A program made the translations under genes and the position numbers. From Fictibacillus aquaticus (GTDB lineage: Bacteria > Bacillota > Bacilli > Bacillales > Fictibacillaceae), in assembly GCF_002245695.1 (NCBI RefSeq), contig NZ_NOII01000002.1, positions 248,001 through 312,000 of the forward strand: DNA of 64,000 nt, in the 5' to 3' direction. Below the pieces are notes generated by a model. That model was not told where the DNA came from. It ran no database searches and was given only the letters and a program-made list of their open reading frames with translations. Below are positions 1 through 11,650 of the stretch, one piece after another (the stretch's first letter is position 1; each line of letters starts with the position of its first letter).

Positions 1-1
1 A

Positions 2-106
2 TTCAATTCTATGCAGTATCTTCACCATGGGCTCTTTATGCTTCTCTGCATGATCGGAGGCATTATGGGCGTCAATTTCAGCAGCCACAGCACGTACAAA
101 AAATAA
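2..106 (+). CDS. C-terminal end of a small membrane protein (TIGR04086/YrzE-like), partial
   Basis: An open frame enters from the left edge and ends at a TAA at 104-106, giving about 34 residues. It contains a hydrophobic stretch (LFMLLCMIGGIMGVN) and a short polar tail ending in two lysines, like the last membrane helix of a small integral membrane protein. In B. subtilis a TIGR04086-family gene (yrzE) lies beside yrbF/yajC, and the position here agrees. It converges on yajC. Family assignment is inference from position and the GGxxGVN-like ending; the start lies outside the window. Confidence 0.55.
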   Translation, partial: FNSMQYLHHGLFMLLCMIGGIMGVNFSSHSTYKK

Positions 107-125
107 TCTCGGAAATAAACCTGGA

Positions 126-191
126 GGGTACGGTACCATTAGCGTTTTTCAGCTCTAATCATTATTTTTTTCGATCGAGTACCGTACCCCC
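126..191. repeat. Palindromic repeat, copy 1 of 4 (66 bp)
   Basis: Left arm GGGTACGGTAC and right arm GTACCGTACCC are perfect inverted complements over 11 bp around an AT-rich centre. The arms match three other copies at 13971, 15993 and 51585. It lies about 20 bp beyond the yajC terminator, between two convergent genes. No coding potential. It resembles REP or MITE-type short interspersed elements. Confidence 0.85.
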
Positions 192-211
192 TCGCAGGTT
201 TTGGAGCCCAC

Positions 212-240
212 AAAAAAAAACGCCTGATAACGGCGTTTTT
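212..240. terminator. Bidirectional intrinsic terminator between yrzE-like gene and yajC
   Basis: The stem AACGCC/GGCGTT with loop TGATAA is flanked by an A-run on the left and a T-run on the right, so it can end transcription from both sides. It follows the yajC stop codon directly. Confidence 0.85.
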
Positions 241-247
241 TTTGTGT

Positions 248-505
248 TTATGCTTGTTTGATCTCTCTTACAGCCTGACGGTCAAAAGTCAGGACAGATC
301 CGTCTTTTGAACGGACTGAAACCGTGTTTTCATCAATCGTATCGATTGTGCCATGAAGGCCGCCAATCGTGACGACTGCGTCTCCTTTTTTCAAGTTCGT
401 CTGCATTTCACGAACTGCTTTTTGTCTTTTTTGCTGAGGACGGATCAATAAGAAATAGAAAATGACGAACATCAGCAATAGAGGAAGCAAACCACCTAAA
501 TTCAT
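248..505 (-). CDS. yajC: Preprotein translocase subunit YajC
   Basis: YajC is the small accessory subunit of the SecDF-YajC complex at the SecYEG protein-export channel. The product of 85 residues has one N-terminal membrane helix (about residues 5-21) ending in the hallmark LIRPQQKRQK, followed by a cytosolic domain with KKGDAVVTIGGLHGTI. The ATG at 505 is preferred over an in-frame GTG at 514 because the ribosome-binding site (AAAGGGGTG) overlaps the GTG. It is the last gene of a leftward group with tgt and queA, as in other Bacillaceae, and is followed by a terminator. Confidence 0.93.
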   Translation of the reverse strand: MNLGGLLPLLLMFVIFYFLLIRPQQKRQKAVREMQTNLKKGDAVVTIGGLHGTIDTIDENTVSVRSKDGSVLTFDRQAVREIKQA

Positions 506-527
506 TTTTTTCACCCCTTTCTATAAA

Positions 528-2716
<2,189 letters not shown>

Positions 2717-2732
2717 TATAAAATACTCCTGT

Positions 2733-2924
2733 CTATTTAAAGCGGCCGATCAGCATAAAAATCAAGGACAGCACAATAGAAACAATGATGGAAGTGACAA
2801 GAGGGAAATACACAGTTGTGTTTCCTTTTTTCCATACAAAGTCTCCAGGCAATTTTCCGACGAACGACCATAATAATCCTATAACAATTAGTACGATGCC
2901 TGCAACAATCAGCATTTTATTCAT
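2733..2924 (-). CDS. DUF2905 small membrane protein
   Basis: A 63-residue protein with two predicted membrane helices (about residues 4-22 and 41-60) separated by a loop containing [19 protein letters not shown], the signature of the DUF2905 family. Its function is not known. The start ATG overlaps the ruvB stop by 3 bp (ATGA), so it is translated from the ruvAB transcript. The same small gene is found beside ruvB in many Firmicutes (from memory). An operon link to DNA repair is positional only. Confidence 0.85.
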   Translation of the reverse strand: MNKMLIVAGIVLIVIGLLWSFVGKLPGDFVWKKGNTTVYFPLVTSIIVSIVLSLIFMLIGRFK

Positions 2925-3925
2925 GTACGCTGTATGTCCTCCAGACCAAAATATTCATACGCTTTCGGAGTGACCATCCGACCGCGCGGAGTCCGCTGCA
3001 ATAAGCCGACCTGAAGAAGATATGGCTCATAAACATCCTCAATCGTTTCGGATTCTTCTCCGATGCTTGCCGCAATAGCTTCAAGGCCGACAGGACCGCC
3101 CTTATAGATGTGGATGATCCCTTGTAATAATTTATGGTCAATATGGTCAAGTCCTAAACGGTCAATCTGCAGAAGTTCAAGCGCCTTATGGGCAGTCTGA
3201 ACGGGTATATGATCCATTCCTTCTACCTGTGCGAAATCACGTACCCTTTTCAGCAGACGATTTGCGATCCGCGGAGTTCCCCTAGAACGGCGTGCTATTT
3301 CTTCTGCTGATTCATCACCGACAGTAACACCGAAAACATCACCTGTTCTTTTAACGATTTCTTTCAAATCGCTTTCCTGATAATATTCTAGCCTTGCCAT
3401 AACGCCAAATCGATCGCGCAGAGGCGATGACAGCGAGCCCGCCCTTGTTGTGGCGCCGACTAAAGTGAAAGGAGGCAGCTCAAGCCTGACTGACCTTGCT
3501 GTATCTCCTTTGCCAATGACGATATCAAGGCAAAAATCCTCCATCGCTGAATAAAGGATCTCTTCTATCGCTCTTGATAACCGATGGATCTCGTCTATAA
3601 ACAGCACATCTCCTGCTTCAAGAGAAGTCAAAATGGCGGCGAGATCTCCTGGCCGCTCAATTGCAGGACCACTTGTCGTCCTGAACCCCACATCCATCTC
3701 CTTGGCGATTATAGCGGCCAGAGTCGTTTTACCAAGCCCTGGGGGGCCATACAGCAGCACATGGTCCAGCGGCTCGTTTCTCAGCCTCGCTGCCTTGATA
3801 AAGACATTTAAATTATCCTTTACAGCAGTCTGCCCTATATATTCCTTTAAGCGTTCCGGTCTAAGACTCAGCTCAATTGCGGCGTCTTCATGGCTTTCTT
3901 CAGACGAAAGCATACGGTCTTCCAT
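2921..3925 (-). CDS. ruvB: Holliday junction DNA helicase RuvB
   Basis: Hexameric AAA+ motor that drives branch migration of Holliday junctions together with RuvA. The 334-residue product has Walker A GPPGLGKT (60-67), Walker B DEIH (about 111-114), sensor 1 GATTRAG and a C-terminal winged-helix DNA-binding domain. I start it at the ATG at 3925 ([10 protein letters not shown]), matching the B. subtilis start and placing GGGGGTGG 5 bp upstream. An in-frame GTG at 3934 overlaps that ribosome-binding site. ruvA lies 12 bp upstream. Confidence 0.97.
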   Translation of the reverse strand: MEDRMLSSEESHEDAAIELSLRPERLKEYIGQTAVKDNLNVFIKAARLRNEPLDHVLLYGPPGLGKTTLAAIIAKEMDVGFRTTSGPAIERPGDLAAILTSLEAGDVLFIDEIHRLSRAIEEILYSAMEDFCLDIVIGKGDTARSVRLELPPFTLVGATTRAGSLSSPLRDRFGVMARLEYYQESDLKEIVKRTGDVFGVTVGDESAEEIARRSRGTPRIANRLLKRVRDFAQVEGMDHIPVQTAHKALELLQIDRLGLDHIDHKLLQGIIHIYKGGPVGLEAIAASIGEESETIEDVYEPYLLQVGLLQRTPRGRMVTPKAYEYFGLEDIQRT

Positions 3926-3937
3926 GTGTGCCACCCC

Positions 3938-4543
3938 CTATACAGTCATCAGTTTTCGGAGCGCTCTTTTCACGTATTCATCAGCCGTCCCGGTTTCCTT
4001 CTTTAAATCTGGAAGAATCTTTTGAATTTCTTTTTTAGCATAGCCCAATACAATTAGAGCTTCGACAGCCTCGTCAAGCTGTGCCGAAGCTTCATCTGTA
4101 AAGCTGTCATTTGAAAACAGCCCTTCAGTAACTGGAACGCCATTAGTAAAATCAGCCAGCTTTCCTTTCAGATCTAAAATGATCTGTCTGGCTGTTTTCT
4201 TGCCGACGCCGGGAAACTTCGTTAAAAAGCGCTCATCTTCATCCTCGATGGCACAAGCCACCTGTTCTGGCTGGCCATAAGCCATGATCGCCATTGCTCC
4301 TTTTGGGCCTATTCCTGATACGTTTAGCAGCTTGATGAACATGTCCCTTTCCTGCCTTGATGAAAAGCCATACAATGCCAATATATCTTCTCGCACGTAC
4401 TGATATGTATATACCTTAGTCTCTGAACCTGCGCGGTACGCAAACGGATTAGGACAAAAAACTTTATATCCGATCCCGCCGATCTGCACAGAGATGTACC
4501 CTGCCGCTACATGTTCAATTCTTCCTGACAAACACTCGATCAA
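3938..4543 (-). CDS. ruvA: Holliday junction DNA helicase subunit RuvA
   Basis: Tetrameric DNA-junction-binding partner of RuvB. The 201 residues include the N-terminal OB fold (MIECLSGRIEHV), two helix-hairpin-helix motifs (LLNVSGIGPKGAMAIM and FPGVGKKTARQIILDLKGK) and a C-terminal RuvB-contact domain. The start codon is TTG at 4541-4543; the protein then begins MIE as in B. subtilis and has the same length as that homologue. It heads the ruvA-ruvB-DUF2905-queA-tgt-yajC leftward group. The bofC gene expected near here from B. subtilis is not present in the 136-bp gap. Confidence 0.95.
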   Translation of the reverse strand: MIECLSGRIEHVAAGYISVQIGGIGYKVFCPNPFAYRAGSETKVYTYQYVREDILALYGFSSRQERDMFIKLLNVSGIGPKGAMAIMAYGQPEQVACAIEDEDERFLTKFPGVGKKTARQIILDLKGKLADFTNGVPVTEGLFSNDSFTDEASAQLDEAVEALIVLGYAKKEIQKILPDLKKETGTADEYVKRALRKLMTV

Positions 4544-4654
4544 ACCTTAACCTCTCCCTTAAGCGGACATACGTTTCTATTTTTATTGTACCATAAGAGA
4601 GAGATATTTTTATATTGAAGTTATACGGCTCTAAACGTACAAGAGGGTACAAAA

Positions 4655-4681
4655 AGAAAAAGAGAGCAAAATGCTCTCTTT
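4655..4681 (-). terminator. Intrinsic terminator after the CoxA-like lipoprotein gene
   Basis: Stem AAGAGAGCA/TGCTCTCTT with a short loop is followed on the minus strand by a T-rich tail. The hairpin overlaps the stop codon of the lipoprotein gene. Confidence 0.8.
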
Positions 4682-5240
4682 AACGATTATTCTCGAAAGG
4701 ACGCTTGATTGCATTCCCAAGATCTGTTCCTGCATTTCCGATATCAGTCATAATGGCTTTGACGTCACTTTGAACCTCGTTATAGGCCTTGCCGTTTTGA
4801 AGGTCCATATCAACGTTCTCGATACGTCCGACAATCGAATCATCCGTAGTCACCTTAACATCGCGTCCAGCAGCCAAAGGCTTGATTTCTCTCTCAACTT
4901 TACGATCCATCGCGCCCTTGTTCTTTTCGCTCGTATCTATTCCGACAATGACGTTGTTATCATCCAAAATAACGTGAGCATCGTCTACGTTGTTCATGTC
5001 ATTGACCTTCTTTTGAATTCGTTGTGCCAGATCACCATTATAACCTTCGTCATAACCCGCATTCTGATCAATCATGTCGCGGTTCATGTCGACCCCTCTA
5101 TCACCTTCATTGGTGTTGTAGCCGATCGGGCGTGCGTCATTCCCATAATTTCGGTCCATGGCGCCTTTGTCACCACCGTTACAGCCTGTTAGACCTCCAG
5201 CCAGCAAAAGGGCGGCAATTCCTGCTAATTTTTTGTTCAA
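4680..5240 (-). CDS. coxA: Sporulation lipoprotein of the YhcN/YlaJ family, CoxA position
   Basis: The 186-residue product has a lipoprotein signal peptide with lipobox LTGC (Cys20), then a glycine/asparagine-rich linker, then a conserved YhcN/YlaJ-type domain (about 65-180: LAQRIQKKVNDMNNVDDAHVI). These proteins are made during sporulation and sit in the spore membranes or cortex. In B. subtilis coxA (yrbB) lies just downstream of safA, and the same holds here with one extra gene between. The start is TTG at 5238-5240, eight bases after a strong AGGAGG. The name is from family plus position; YhcN or YlaJ themselves are alternatives. Confidence 0.75.
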   Translation of the reverse strand: MNKKLAGIAALLLAGGLTGCNGGDKGAMDRNYGNDARPIGYNTNEGDRGVDMNRDMIDQNAGYDEGYNGDLAQRIQKKVNDMNNVDDAHVILDDNNVIVGIDTSEKNKGAMDRKVEREIKPLAAGRDVKVTTDDSIVGRIENVDMDLQNGKAYNEVQSDVKAIMTDIGNAGTDLGNAIKRPFENNR

Positions 5241-5318
5241 TGCAAAAACCTCCTTTCACCACTAGAATGGCAATCGGAGGCTAAAATTATATCTGTAAAA
5301 TATAGGATAGCTCTCACA

Positions 5319-6317
5319 TCATCCTGTTTGTTTTTGTTCAAGATGATTAATGATCTTTTTAATAAAATTTTTTCTGTGGGCAAAGTCACTAAGCGTAAAC
5401 CTCGTTACCTGATCCACACTGATCGGCGAGCTGCTGGAGAACGCCCTGTTCCATTCTCGGTATAGATCGGTAGGAAAAACAAGCGCCTGCAGGAACCACC
5501 TTTTCTTGAAGTATTGCAGACATTCATCAGGAAGAGCTGGCACGATTTTTTCGTACCGCCACTTCCAAAAAGGCAGGATGCGGTTCGTGAACTGCAGCCA
5601 GTCAATCACGCGAGGTGCCGCTGTTATCAGATCATAATCAATCAGCATGGCTTCTCCATTCCGCGGCAGCAGAAAATTATGGGGAGCGACATCACCATGG
5701 CAAAGCTGGCAGTCAAGCTTTTCGGACTGAAACAGCTTTTCATACTGCTTATGGTTGAATTCATCCAGTGCATAATCTCCCCAGAATATTATTTCTGGCA
5801 AAAGCGGCGCAATTTCTTTCGGCCATTCAACTTCCTGTGCTCGTTCTTTAAAGCTGGCAAGTCTTTTTTTCCACTTTTCAAATAGCTTATACTCAGAAAC
5901 CTGCTCATGCAGCTCGCTTGTAACACGCCCTTGCTCATGAAAAGAAACGATCGCTTCAGCTGCATAGCGAACATCATCTATATTACCGTAATGAAGATCT
6001 CTTCCTTCGTAAAAAGGCATGATCACCCAATGATACTCACCGTATTTTATTGACTCCTTTTTGGAAGGAAAATTACCGATCGGACCGATAGACGGCTTTT
6101 CGTACTGTTTAAACCATTCAGATAGCTCCAGCTGCAGCTTGCATTCATATTTGCTTTCGAAACCTTTCATGATGAACGTTCCATTTTCCGTTATAACTTT
6201 AACAACATTATCTCTGTAAAACATATAGTTGGTTACATTTACACCATTTCCCGGTAATATCTTGGAAAATAAACGTTCCCATCCGTTTTCGTCCGGCTGC
6301 GGTTTATTCGTTTTCAT
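5319..6317 (-). CDS. CotS-like phosphotransferase (APH/choline kinase fold), active-looking
   Basis: A 332-residue protein of the aminoglycoside-phosphotransferase/CotS spore-coat kinase superfamily. Key residues are present: a lysine in the N-lobe (TFIMKGF, Lys51), the catalytic loop CHGDVAPHN with Asp209 and Asn214, and the metal site IDYD (Asp227, Asp229). It could therefore be catalytically active; the substrate is unknown. The gene overlaps the end of safA by 14 bp, which suggests co-translation with that coat protein and a role in building or modifying the spore coat. B. subtilis carries kinase-like yrzF/yrzG in this neighbourhood (from memory). Compare ysxE at 36202, which has lost the same residues. 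Confidence 0.8.
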   Translation of the reverse strand: MKTNKPQPDENGWERLFSKILPGNGVNVTNYMFYRDNVVKVITENGTFIMKGFESKYECKLQLELSEWFKQYEKPSIGPIGNFPSKKESIKYGEYHWVIMPFYEGRDLHYGNIDDVRYAAEAIVSFHEQGRVTSELHEQVSEYKLFEKWKKRLASFKERAQEVEWPKEIAPLLPEIIFWGDYALDEFNHKQYEKLFQSEKLDCQLCHGDVAPHNFLLPRNGEAMLIDYDLITAAPRVIDWLQFTNRILPFWKWRYEKIVPALPDECLQYFKKRWFLQALVFPTDLYREWNRAFSSSSPISVDQVTRFTLSDFAHRKNFIKKIINHLEQKQTG

Positions 6318-7935
6318 TTTCGTTCTCTTGATCTTGTGATCGGCTTTGTGCTCCCTGATAAGGATTTGGCATTCCGGTCATCCATGGCATCGTGCCTTGC
6401 TGATCTCCCATTTGCGGCAGTCCGCTCATTCCTGGCATCCCGCCCATCTGCGGCATTCCGCCCGGCTCGTTTCCGCCCATCTGCGGCATCCCGCCCATTC
6501 CCGGCATTCCGCCCATCTGCGGCATTCCACCCATTCCTGGCATTCCGCCCATCTGCGGCATTCCGCCCATTCCCGGCATTCCGCCCATCTGCGGCATTCC
6601 GCCCATTCCTGGCATTCCGCCCATCTGCGGCATTCCGCCCATTCCCGGCATTCCGCCCATCTGCGGCATTCCGCCCATTCCTGGCATTCCGCCCATCTGT
6701 GGCATTCCGCCCATTCCTGGCATTCCGCCCATCTGCGGCATTCCGCCCATTCCTGGCATTCCGCCCATCTGCGGCATTCCGCCCATTCCTGGCATTCCGC
6801 CCATCTGCGGCATTCCGCCCATCTGTGGCATTCCGCCCATCTGTGGCATTCCGCCCATTCCTGGCATTCCGCCCATTTGCGGCATTCCGCCCATCTGCGG
6901 CATTCCGCCCATTTGCGGCATTTCGCCCATCTGCGGCATTTCGCCCATTTGCGGCATTCCGCCTTGCATGTCTCCACCCATCTGTGGCATTCCGCCTTGC
7001 TGCTGACCGCCGGTGCTCAATTGGTCCATCATGGACTGAGGAAACTCCCCGAACATTTGCCCTTGCTGTGCACCTGCAACAGGCTGCAGCTGATCAGGCA
7101 TCATTTGTGAGCCTTGCTGCGGCATACCTTGGCTTTGCCCATATCCTTGTGCACCTTGCTGAGGCATATAACCCATTTGCGGGTATTGCTGACTGCCGCC
7201 GTAACCCTGCTGCTGAGGCATCATGCCATATCCTTGAGGCATAGCTCCATAAGGCTGCGGTTTAGGAAACATGGACGGATATCCGCCATACATATGATTC
7301 ATCATCCCAGATGATTCATCTTTTAAATATGGATGTTTTACACCATAATTGTCCTTTCCCATTCCATGCATAGGCGCCATGTTGGGATTCCAAGGCATAT
7401 GTGCCGATGATTCCATCATGGACGCATGGTCTTTATTTGATATTGGAGCTAAAGGTGCTTTCATAACGTTATCTTTTTTTGCTGGATAAGAAGGCATATC
7501 CATTTTTGGCGGTGCTGGCTTGTAATCTGGTTTAGGAGGCGCCGGTTTCAATTCTGGTTTCATTTCCGGCTTCATTTCTGGCTTGGGTGCAGGTTTCATT
7601 TCCGGCTTAGGCGCAGGCTTCATTTCTGGCTTTACCTCAGGTTTAGGAGCAGGTGCAGGTGCTGGCTTTGTTTCCTGAACCGGTGCTACAGGAGCCTCTT
7701 TCTTGATAGGCATTTCTTTCTTTTTTTGCGGAGACATGAAAGGCATTTTCATTTTTTCCGCTCTGGCAGCTGTTTCGGCCACAGGAATTTTAACTTTTGC
7801 TCCTCTTTCAAGCTCGCCGCTTGAATGTGCCAATCCATTGTTTGCTTTACGTAAATCTGATAGCGGTACCTTGTATTTCTCTGCAATCCGTTCTAATGTA
7901 TCCCCTTTTTGAACTATGTGAATTCTCACGTCCAA
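6304..7935 (-). CDS. safA: Spore coat/cortex morphogenetic protein SafA with expanded GGMPxM repeats
   Basis: SafA organises the inner spore coat and is targeted to the cortex-coat boundary with SpoVID. The protein (543 residues from the TTG at 7933-7935, which has GGAGGGG just upstream) begins with a LysM peptidoglycan-binding domain (about 5-49, [17 protein letters not shown]). It is followed by a Lys/Pro-rich stretch with KPEMKPAP repeats (about 80-150), a Met/Gln/Tyr/Gly-rich region, and about 30 GGMPxM units (about 315-500) before an acidic tail. A GTG at 7929 is a less likely start. The last 14 bp overlap the downstream kinase gene. A long tail rich in Met, Pro, Gly and Gln is typical of SafA, but this array is unusually regular. 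Confidence 0.92.
   Translation of the reverse strand: MDVRIHIVQKGDTLERIAEKYKVPLSDLRKANNGLAHSSGELERGAKVKIPVAETAARAEKMKMPFMSPQKKKEMPIKKEAPVAPVQETKPAPAPAPKPEVKPEMKPAPKPEMKPAPKPEMKPEMKPELKPAPPKPDYKPAPPKMDMPSYPAKKDNVMKAPLAPISNKDHASMMESSAHMPWNPNMAPMHGMGKDNYGVKHPYLKDESSGMMNHMYGGYPSMFPKPQPYGAMPQGYGMMPQQQGYGGSQQYPQMGYMPQQGAQGYGQSQGMPQQGSQMMPDQLQPVAGAQQGQMFGEFPQSMMDQLSTGGQQQGGMPQMGGDMQGGMPQMGEMPQMGEMPQMGGMPQMGGMPQMGGMPGMGGMPQMGGMPQMGGMPQMGGMPGMGGMPQMGGMPGMGGMPQMGGMPGMGGMPQMGGMPGMGGMPQMGGMPGMGGMPQMGGMPGMGGMPQMGGMPGMGGMPQMGGMPGMGGMPQMGGMPGMGGMPQMGGNEPGGMPQMGGMPGMSGLPQMGDQQGTMPWMTGMPNPYQGAQSRSQDQENENENE
6430..6990 (-). repeat. Tandem 18/36-bp coding repeat array in safA
   Basis: The unit encodes GGMPQM or GGMPGM (18 bp). 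In the centre the two alternate to form a 36-bp higher-order repeat copied about nine times with almost no change except third-base C/T switches. Flanking units ([12 protein letters not shown] only) are more diverged. The pattern points to recent expansion by slippage or unequal recombination inside the gene. The array keeps the frame throughout. Confidence 0.9.
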
Positions 7936-8089
7936 AACTCCCCTCCTGCCTAATTTCATTACAGTATATGAAAAATTGGGCATCGTGCTACTTATGTTTT
8001 TGCAAATAAGCAGCCATTGCTTCATCCTTAATACCATATGCCCGTTGAATCAACGGTATGACAGACAGGGAGGAGCCGACAGCGGTCAA

Positions 8090-9190
8090 TTAAGCCCGCT
8101 GAAGCATCCGGTTTAATGCCATTAAAGCAAAAGATTTGGTTTCTCCATTAACTGTGATGATATTCTGCGGATTTCCGTTTTCTATATTTTCCAAGCTCCA
8201 TAGTAAATGAGGCAGATCAATTCTATTCATAGTGAGGCAAGGACACATGTTCGGGTTCAATGATTGAACGTCAATATCAGGATATTGTGATGAAAGTCTG
8301 TTCACGAGGTTCATCTCCGTCCCGACTGCCCACTTGCTTCCTTTTTCAGCTGCTTTCAGAGTTTCAATAATGTAATGAGTAGATCCGCTGAAATCACTTG
8401 CCGTAACGACGTCGTGTGTACATTCTGGATGAACGATTATATTCCAATTATCATCACGCAAGCGGAAGCTTCTAATATGCTCTACTGTAAACTTTTCATG
8501 GACAGAACAATGCCCTTTCCATAAAATCACTTTAATGTTTTCAATCGGCTGTTCTGTTTCCAGCTCTTCAGTCTGAGGGTTCCACACCGCCATTTCTTCG
8601 AGAGGGATTCCCATGTTGTAAGCTGTGTTGCGTCCAAGGTGCTGGTCGGGCAAGAACAGGATTCTCTCCTTTTCGCTGAACGCCCATTTCAGCATTTTCT
8701 CTGCATTGGAAGAGGTGACAGTAGCCCCGCCGTTCATTCCGCAGAACGCTTTAATATCCGCTGTGGAGTTCACATATGTGAGTGGCAGAATGCTGTTCCC
8801 GAAGAACTCTGTTAATTTACTCCAAGCTCTTTCCGTTTGATAGATATCAGCCATGTCTGCCATCGAACATCCGGCTCTTAAATCAGGCAGAATGACAGTC
8901 TGATCTGGGCTAGAGAGCATATCCGCCGTTTCTGCCATGAAATGAACACCGCAAAAGACTATGTACTCTGCTTTTGTTTTCGCAGACAGCTGAGCGAGCT
9001 GAAGAGAATCCCCCGCATCATCAGAAAAATCGATAACTTCATCTTTTTGATAATGATGACCAGGAATATACAGCGATTCTCCCATCTTTTCCTTTATTTT
9101 TTTGATTCGATCTCTCATCTCTTGTTCCGGCAACTGATAATATTCGCTCGGCAGAACAGCATTTTTCTTATAGGACTGCAGCAGTGTCAT
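8090..9190 (-). CDS. nadA: Quinolinate synthase
   Basis: Condenses iminoaspartate (made by NadB) with dihydroxyacetone phosphate to quinolinate. The 366-residue Bacillus-type protein has [19 protein letters not shown] near its N-terminus and Cys108, Cys228 and Cys318 at the positions expected for the [4Fe-4S] ligands of the B. subtilis enzyme. Cys316 and Cys318 form a CPC pair near the C-terminus. The ATG overlaps the end of nadC by 23 bp, so nadB-nadC-nadA is a tightly coupled leftward operon. The nifS-type desulfurase across the divergent promoter probably supports cluster assembly. Confidence 0.96.
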   Translation of the reverse strand: MTLLQSYKKNAVLPSEYYQLPEQEMRDRIKKIKEKMGESLYIPGHHYQKDEVIDFSDDAGDSLQLAQLSAKTKAEYIVFCGVHFMAETADMLSSPDQTVILPDLRAGCSMADMADIYQTERAWSKLTEFFGNSILPLTYVNSTADIKAFCGMNGGATVTSSNAEKMLKWAFSEKERILFLPDQHLGRNTAYNMGIPLEEMAVWNPQTEELETEQPIENIKVILWKGHCSVHEKFTVEHIRSFRLRDDNWNIIVHPECTHDVVTASDFSGSTHYIIETLKAAEKGSKWAVGTEMNLVNRLSSQYPDIDVQSLNPNMCPCLTMNRIDLPHLLWSLENIENGNPQNIITVNGETKSFALMALNRMLQRA

Positions 9191-10022
9191 GTTTGACCGC
9201 TCCTTTCACAACTAAACTTATATCGAGGCTTTTCACCGAGTGCGTCAAGTATCCAAGTGATATTACATCTACGCCGGAACCAGCGTACATGCTCAAGTTT
9301 TCCAATGTGATGCCGCCGGAAGCTTCTGTCAGAATATGATCAGGAACAATTGAAAGCCAGTTTGCTATCACTTCCGGAGTAACATTATCAAACATAATAA
9401 TATCCGCTCCTGCTTTTACCGCTTCAGACAGCTGTTCATAAGTCTCAATCTCGACTTCTATTTTCTGCATATGCCCTGATTTTTCTTTAGCTTCAGAAAC
9501 AGCTTTCATGATTCCTCCTGCAGCGGCAATATGATTTTCTTTCAGCATGATGCCGTCATATAATCCGAACCTGTGGTTATGTCCGCCTCCGCATTTTACT
9601 GCATACTTATCGAACATCCGGAGCCCCGGAACTGTTTTGCGAGTATCAGCGATCTTAACTTGATCGCCAGCAATCACACATGCACGCTTTGTTTCTGTAG
9701 CAATGCCAGACATCCGCTGAACAAGGTTCAAGATGACACGTTCTCCAGAAAGTATGGCTTCCGCAGGACCGGACACCTCGATCAGCACAGACCCAGCTTT
9801 TACGCTTTCTCCGTCCTCAGCCAGACAGGTGATTTGAATTGCAGAGTCCAGCATGCGATATCCTTCTAACACGATGATTTTTCCGCAAAAAACACCATCT
9901 TCCTTTGCGATAAAAGAAGCACGTATCTCTTGATTGGCTAAGACGCTTGCTGACAAGTCTCCAGTCCCGATATCTTCAATAAAAAATTCCCGCAGCTTCT
10001 CTGAGAGCAGCAGTCTGTTCAT
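9168..10022 (-). CDS. nadC: Nicotinate-nucleotide pyrophosphorylase (carboxylating)
   Basis: Converts quinolinate and PRPP to nicotinate mononucleotide. The 284 residues show the family signatures EDIGTGDLS near the N-terminus, [45 protein letters not shown] (PRPP/quinolinate site) and [11 protein letters not shown]. The gene overlaps nadB by 47 bp at its start and nadA by 23 bp at its end. Such overlaps make polar, coordinated expression almost certain. Confidence 0.97.
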   Translation of the reverse strand: MNRLLLSEKLREFFIEDIGTGDLSASVLANQEIRASFIAKEDGVFCGKIIVLEGYRMLDSAIQITCLAEDGESVKAGSVLIEVSGPAEAILSGERVILNLVQRMSGIATETKRACVIAGDQVKIADTRKTVPGLRMFDKYAVKCGGGHNHRFGLYDGIMLKENHIAAAGGIMKAVSEAKEKSGHMQKIEVEIETYEQLSEAVKAGADIIMFDNVTPEVIANWLSIVPDHILTEASGGITLENLSMYAGSGVDVISLGYLTHSVKSLDISLVVKGAVKHDTAAVL

Positions 10023-11556
10023 CTATATCAATCCTTCTTTCTATTATTTTGAAATGCCATTCTTCTCTTGGATGCGGATAATCACTTCTATAGTGACCGC
10101 CTCTGCTCTCGCACCTCTTCAAAGCAGATGTCACTGCCAGCCATGCCATAACATGAGCGTTGATTTTCTCTAAATCTGAAAGACTGTGATTGACGTCAGG
10201 TTTTATAGAAGGATACCGCTCTAAAAAATCTGCAAACCCGGCCATTGTTTCTTCTTTTCTTACGATACCTGCACAGCGGCTCAGTCCTTCTTTGATAACA
10301 TGAAGTTCAGGAAGGCTGCAGCCTCCGTTACCCGCAAATTCAACTGGAAAAGCAGCATTTCCGTGGTTCTCGGGCATTTTTTCAAGTGCTGTCTGCTGCA
10401 GAATCGTTTCTGATATTTTCATAGCCATTCCCGCTCCTTCAAGCAAGGAGTTGCTCGCTAGCCTGTTTGCACCATGTATTCCGGTCCGTGCACACTCTCC
10501 AGCTGCATAAAGACCTTCTATTGTGGATCTGCCCCTGTCATCGGTTATAATGCCGCCCATTGTAAAATGGGCACCAGGGACTGCCGGAATCATTCCTTGT
10601 CCCGGCTCTATACCAGCAGCCCGGCACATTTTAGTGATAGAAGGAAAGCGGCTTTCAAAGTCCGCTATCACCGAAATGTCCAAAAATACTGATTTCCCTG
10701 CTTCCAGAGCCCGCTGAATTTCTCTGGCAACAACATCTCTTGGAGCGAGATCCTTCAGCGGATGGATTTTCTCCATTAATAACTTGCCTGTATTATCGAT
10801 CAGCCGAGCCCCTTCACCTCTTACTGCTTCAGAAATAAGCCCCCATACCTTGCCGTTTTGTTTTAACAATGTAGGATGAAACTGCACAAACTCCAGGTCA
10901 CACAAGGCTGCTCCCGCTCTATACGCCATAGCAATACCACTGCCTGACGCCTGCCGTACATTCGTTGTTGTGTCATAAAGTCCCGCAAAACCGCCTGTGC
11001 ACATTATGGTGTATGCAGCGAAAACTGCTATATCAGCTCCAGATTCTGTTTTGTACCATGCTCCACAGCACCTTCCGTCCTTCATGATGAGATCTGCAGC
11101 TGTTCCGTAAGTAAAAACCTTTCGTTCTTGAAGTTTCTTGTACAGGGCATTGACAATAAATTTTCCTGTCTGATCTCCCCCTGCATGGAGGATTCTCTTT
11201 TTTCTATGACCGCCTTCAAGTCCGAATATAATAGACCCGTCTTCGTTCGTATCGAACTCTACACCTATCTCGGATAAATATTGGTATATGTTTTTTCCTT
11301 CTTTTAATAAAAGATGAGCCGCGTGAAAGTTACAATGGCCTGCACCAGCTTCCATCGTATCCGCAAGGTGCTCTTCCCAGCTGTCCTCGCTGCCAATACT
11401 TGCGGCGATTCCTCCTTGTGCAAAATAGCTGTTGCACGACTGCATTTTCGAATGTGTGACAACTCTCACATTCAAAGTCCTGCTGAGTTTTTCAGCGCAA
11501 ACGAGTCCCGCAATGCCAGACCCAATGATCAGCACATCAGTATAAACGGCTTTCAT
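9976..11556 (-). CDS. nadB: L-aspartate oxidase
   Basis: FAD enzyme that oxidises L-aspartate to iminoaspartate, first step of de novo NAD synthesis. The 526-residue protein has the dinucleotide-binding GSGIAGL motif at residues 12-18, the flavoprotein motif SYFAQGGIAAS, and the catalytic-region sequence GAHFTMGGI with the flavin-contacting IHGANRLASNSLLEG. The C-terminal helical domain is complete. It is the first gene of the nadBCA operon, starting 24 bp from a palindromic operator shared with the divergent nifS-niaR pair. Confidence 0.97.
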   Translation of the reverse strand: MKAVYTDVLIIGSGIAGLVCAEKLSRTLNVRVVTHSKMQSCNSYFAQGGIAASIGSEDSWEEHLADTMEAGAGHCNFHAAHLLLKEGKNIYQYLSEIGVEFDTNEDGSIIFGLEGGHRKKRILHAGGDQTGKFIVNALYKKLQERKVFTYGTAADLIMKDGRCCGAWYKTESGADIAVFAAYTIMCTGGFAGLYDTTTNVRQASGSGIAMAYRAGAALCDLEFVQFHPTLLKQNGKVWGLISEAVRGEGARLIDNTGKLLMEKIHPLKDLAPRDVVAREIQRALEAGKSVFLDISVIADFESRFPSITKMCRAAGIEPGQGMIPAVPGAHFTMGGIITDDRGRSTIEGLYAAGECARTGIHGANRLASNSLLEGAGMAMKISETILQQTALEKMPENHGNAAFPVEFAGNGGCSLPELHVIKEGLSRCAGIVRKEETMAGFADFLERYPSIKPDVNHSLSDLEKINAHVMAWLAVTSALKRCESRGGHYRSDYPHPREEWHFKIIERRIDIDEQTAALREAAGIFY

Positions 11557-11579
11557 GTCCGCACCTCATGTCTTTATAT

Positions 11580-11591
11580 GTGTCTTGACAC
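11580..11591. promoter_or_regulatory. Putative NiaR operator in the nadB-nifS divergent promoter region
   Basis: GTGTC-TT-GACAC is a perfect inverted repeat in the 94-bp gap between nadB and nifS. It overlaps a TTGACA (11585-11590) that can serve as the -35 box of the rightward promoter, with an AT-rich TATTAA-like -10 about 15 bp on. In B. subtilis the NAD repressor NadR/NiaR acts on exactly this divergent region. Assignment to NiaR is inference. Confidence 0.6.
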
Positions 11592-11650
11592 CTATATTTA
11601 CACAATATTAAACTAATGACAAGAATTTTTCAGGAGAGGACACCAGAGAG

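Noticed and set aside
6430-6990. Regular 36-bp periodicity that might suggest a CRISPR array
   Set aside because: No unique spacers; every unit is coding repeat in frame with safA.
6336-7244. Long rightward ORFs (254 and 302 codons) opposite safA
   Set aside because: They are frame echoes of the GGMPxM repeat array: repetitive, biased composition, no ribosome-binding site.
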